DNA of 64,000 bases, taken from the NCBI GenBank assembly GCA_947095585.1, contig OX352766.1:22620939-22684938 (forward strand). Reading direction: 5' to 3'. A program made the position numbers and the translations under genes. Source of the DNA: Nephrocerus scutellatus. Its lineage: Eukaryota; Arthropoda; Insecta; Diptera; Pipunculidae. A model generated the notes under the pieces. That model did not search any database and had not been told where the DNA came from. It saw only the letters and a program-made list of their open reading frames with translations. Of the stretch, positions 61,901-64,000 are shown one piece after another; the first letter of the stretch is position 1, and each line of letters opens with the position of its first letter.

Positions 61901-64000
61901 CGCACTTATTTCGAAGTCCAATTGTGTCATCAAAGGACTGTTTTAGAATTAAAAATTCAATCAAATTTGAAACTTGGAACCATTTCATAAAATGAACTTA
62001 CAAAATGCATATTATAGAGCTCGTAATTTCTTGACCTTCTCAATTGCAATATATAACGCACTTATTTCGAAGTCCAATTGTGTCATCAAAGGACTGTTTT
62101 AGAATTAAAAATTCAATCAAATTTCAAACTTGGAACCATTTCATAAAATGAACTTACAAAATGCATATTATAGAGCTCGTCATTGCTTGACCTTCTCAAT
62201 TGCAATATATAACGCACTTATTTCGAAGTTCAATTGTTTCATCAAAGGATTGTTTTAGAATTAAAAATTAAATTAAATTTGAAACTTGGAATCATTTCAT
62301 AAAATGAACTTACAAAATGCATATTATAGAGCTCGTAATTTCTTGACCTTCTCAACTGTAATATATAACGCACTTATTTCGAAGTCCAATTGTGTCATCA
62401 AAGGACTGTTTTAGAATTAAAAATTCAATCAAATTTGAAACTTGGAACCATTTCATAAAATGAACTTACAAAATGCATATTATAGAGCTCGTAATTTCTT
62501 GACCTTCTCAATTGCAATATATAACGCACTTATTTCGAAGTTCAATTGTTTCATCAAAGGATTGTTTTAGAATTAAAAATTAAATTAAATTTTAAACTTG
62601 GAATCATTTCATAAAATTAACTTACAAAATGCATATTATAGAGCTCGTAATTTCTTGACCTTCTCAACTGTAATATATAACGCAGTTATTTCGAAGTCCA
62701 ATTGGGTCATCAAAGGACTGTTTTAAAATTAAAAATTCATTCAAATTTTCATAAAATGAACTTACAAAATGCATATTATAGAGCTCGTCATTTCTTGACC
62801 TTCTCAACTGTAATATATAACGCAGTTATTTCGAAGTCCAATTGGGTCATCAAAGGACTGTTTTAAAATTAAAAATTCATTCAAATTTTCATAAAATGAA
62901 CTTACAAAATGCATATTATAGAGCTCGTCATTTCTTGACCTTCTCAATTGCAATATATAACGCAGTTATTTCGAAGTCCAATTGGGTCATCAAAGGACTT
63001 TTTTAAAATTAAAAATTCATTCAAATTTTCATAAAATGAACTTACAAAATGCATATTATAGAGCTCGTCATTTCTTGACCTTCTCAATTGCAATACATAA
63101 CGCAGTTATTTCGAAGTCCAAATGGGTTATCAAAGGACTGTTTTAAAATTAAAAATTCATTCAAATTTTCATAAAATGAACTTACAAAATGCATATTATA
63201 GAGCTCGTCATTTCTTGACCTTCTCAATTGCAATATATAACGCACTTATTTCGAAGTTCAATTGTTTCATCAAAGGATTGTTTTAGAATTAAAAATTAAA
63301 TTAAATTTGAAACTTGTAATCATTTCATAAAATGAACTTACAAAATGCATATTATAGAGCTCGTAATTTCTTGACCTTCTCAACTGTAATATATAACGCA
63401 CTTATTTCGAAGTCCAATTGTGTCATCAAAGGACTGTTTTAGAATTAAAAATTAAATTAAATTTGAAACTTGGAATCATTTCATAAAATTAACTTACAAA
63501 ATGCATATTATAGAGCTCGTAATTTCTTGACCTTCTCAACTGTAATATATAACGCACTTATTTCGAAGTTCAATTGTGTCATCAAAGGATTGTTTTAGAA
63601 TTAAAAATTAAATTAAATTTGAAACTTGGAATCATTTCATAAAATGAACTTACAAAATGCATATTATAGAGCTCGTAATTTCTTGACCTTCTCAATTGCA
63701 ATATATAACGCACTTATTTCGAAGTTCAATTGTTTCATCAAAGGATTGTTTTAGAATTAAAAATTAAATTAAATTTGAAACTTGGAATCATTTCATAAAA
63801 TGAACTTACAAAATGCATATTATAGAGCTCGTAATTTCTTGACCTTCTCAACTGTAATATATAACGCACTTATTTCGAAGTTCAATTGTGTCATCAAAGG
63901 ATTGTTTTAGAATTAAAAATTAAATTAAATTTGAAACTTGGAATCATTTCATAAAATGAACTTACAAAATGCATATTATAGAGCTCGTAATTTCTTGACC
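58952..64000. repeat. Satellite array, right-hand variants, to window end
   Basis: L, S and hybrid monomers continue in the same orientation to the last base. The 59.29-60.15 kb stretch matches 40.34-41.2 kb. Four consecutive TTGGGTCATC-type 140-bp monomers start at 62677, 62817, 62957 and 63097. One has decayed to AATGGGTTATC near 63120. Elsewhere this type mostly occurs singly. The array runs off the window, so its true length is unknown. No gene is visible. Confidence 0.94.

Noticed and set aside
1..64000. CRISPR-like direct repeats
   Set aside because: The repeats are whole monomers of 140-156 bp directly adjacent to each other, with no unique spacers and no cas genes; this is satellite DNA in a eukaryotic context.
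1..64000. Centromere identity of the array
   Set aside because: Monomer length and higher-order structure would fit, but I see no diagnostic CENP-B-box-like motif, and chromatin data would be needed.

Overview
This window is almost entirely a tandem satellite array from an AT-rich eukaryotic genome. The transposons in it point to an insect, perhaps a dipteran, but the species cannot be fixed from this sequence. There is no host protein-coding gene, tRNA, rRNA or CRISPR array that I can support.

The satellite is built from two related monomers in one head-to-tail orientation. The long type (L) is 156 bp, with 155-bp variants. The short type (S) is 140 bp and lacks about 16 bp of the A+T-rich middle. 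Both run from an ATAACGCAC start through TTCGAA, CAATTG, ATGCAT and GAGCTC to a CAATTGCAATAT-like end. One L monomer I counted by hand is about 24% G+C. I estimate about 400 monomers. L, S and hybrid monomers are mixed, so the array is a mosaic produced by unequal exchange and conversion.

Layout: 1-2088 satellite; 2089-2644 an inverted pair of small, internally deleted mariner-type derivatives; 2645-13560 satellite, including a homogenised run of thirteen 155-bp monomers (5275-7289); 13561-14864 a complete Tc1/mariner-superfamily element with an uninterrupted 361-aa transposase; 14865-29977 satellite with tandem segmental duplications of 1973 and 906 bp; 29978-32484 a 5'-truncated, mutated non-LTR retrotransposon on the minus strand; 32485-64000 satellite, dominated beyond about 34.5 kb by other monomer variants and carrying duplications of 1512, 779, 605, 2121, 1543, 280 and 1362 bp.

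The most notable pattern is that all three mobile-element insertions lie in the same TATATA hexamer at the monomer boundary. The second is that the array grew by many independent segmental duplications of different lengths. Two of these have visibly illegitimate, out-of-register junctions. The small derivatives at 2089-2644 have the same ends as the full-length element at 13561, so the latter's transposase is a plausible source of their mobility. The retrotransposon is a dead copy. I found no undescribed multi-gene system.
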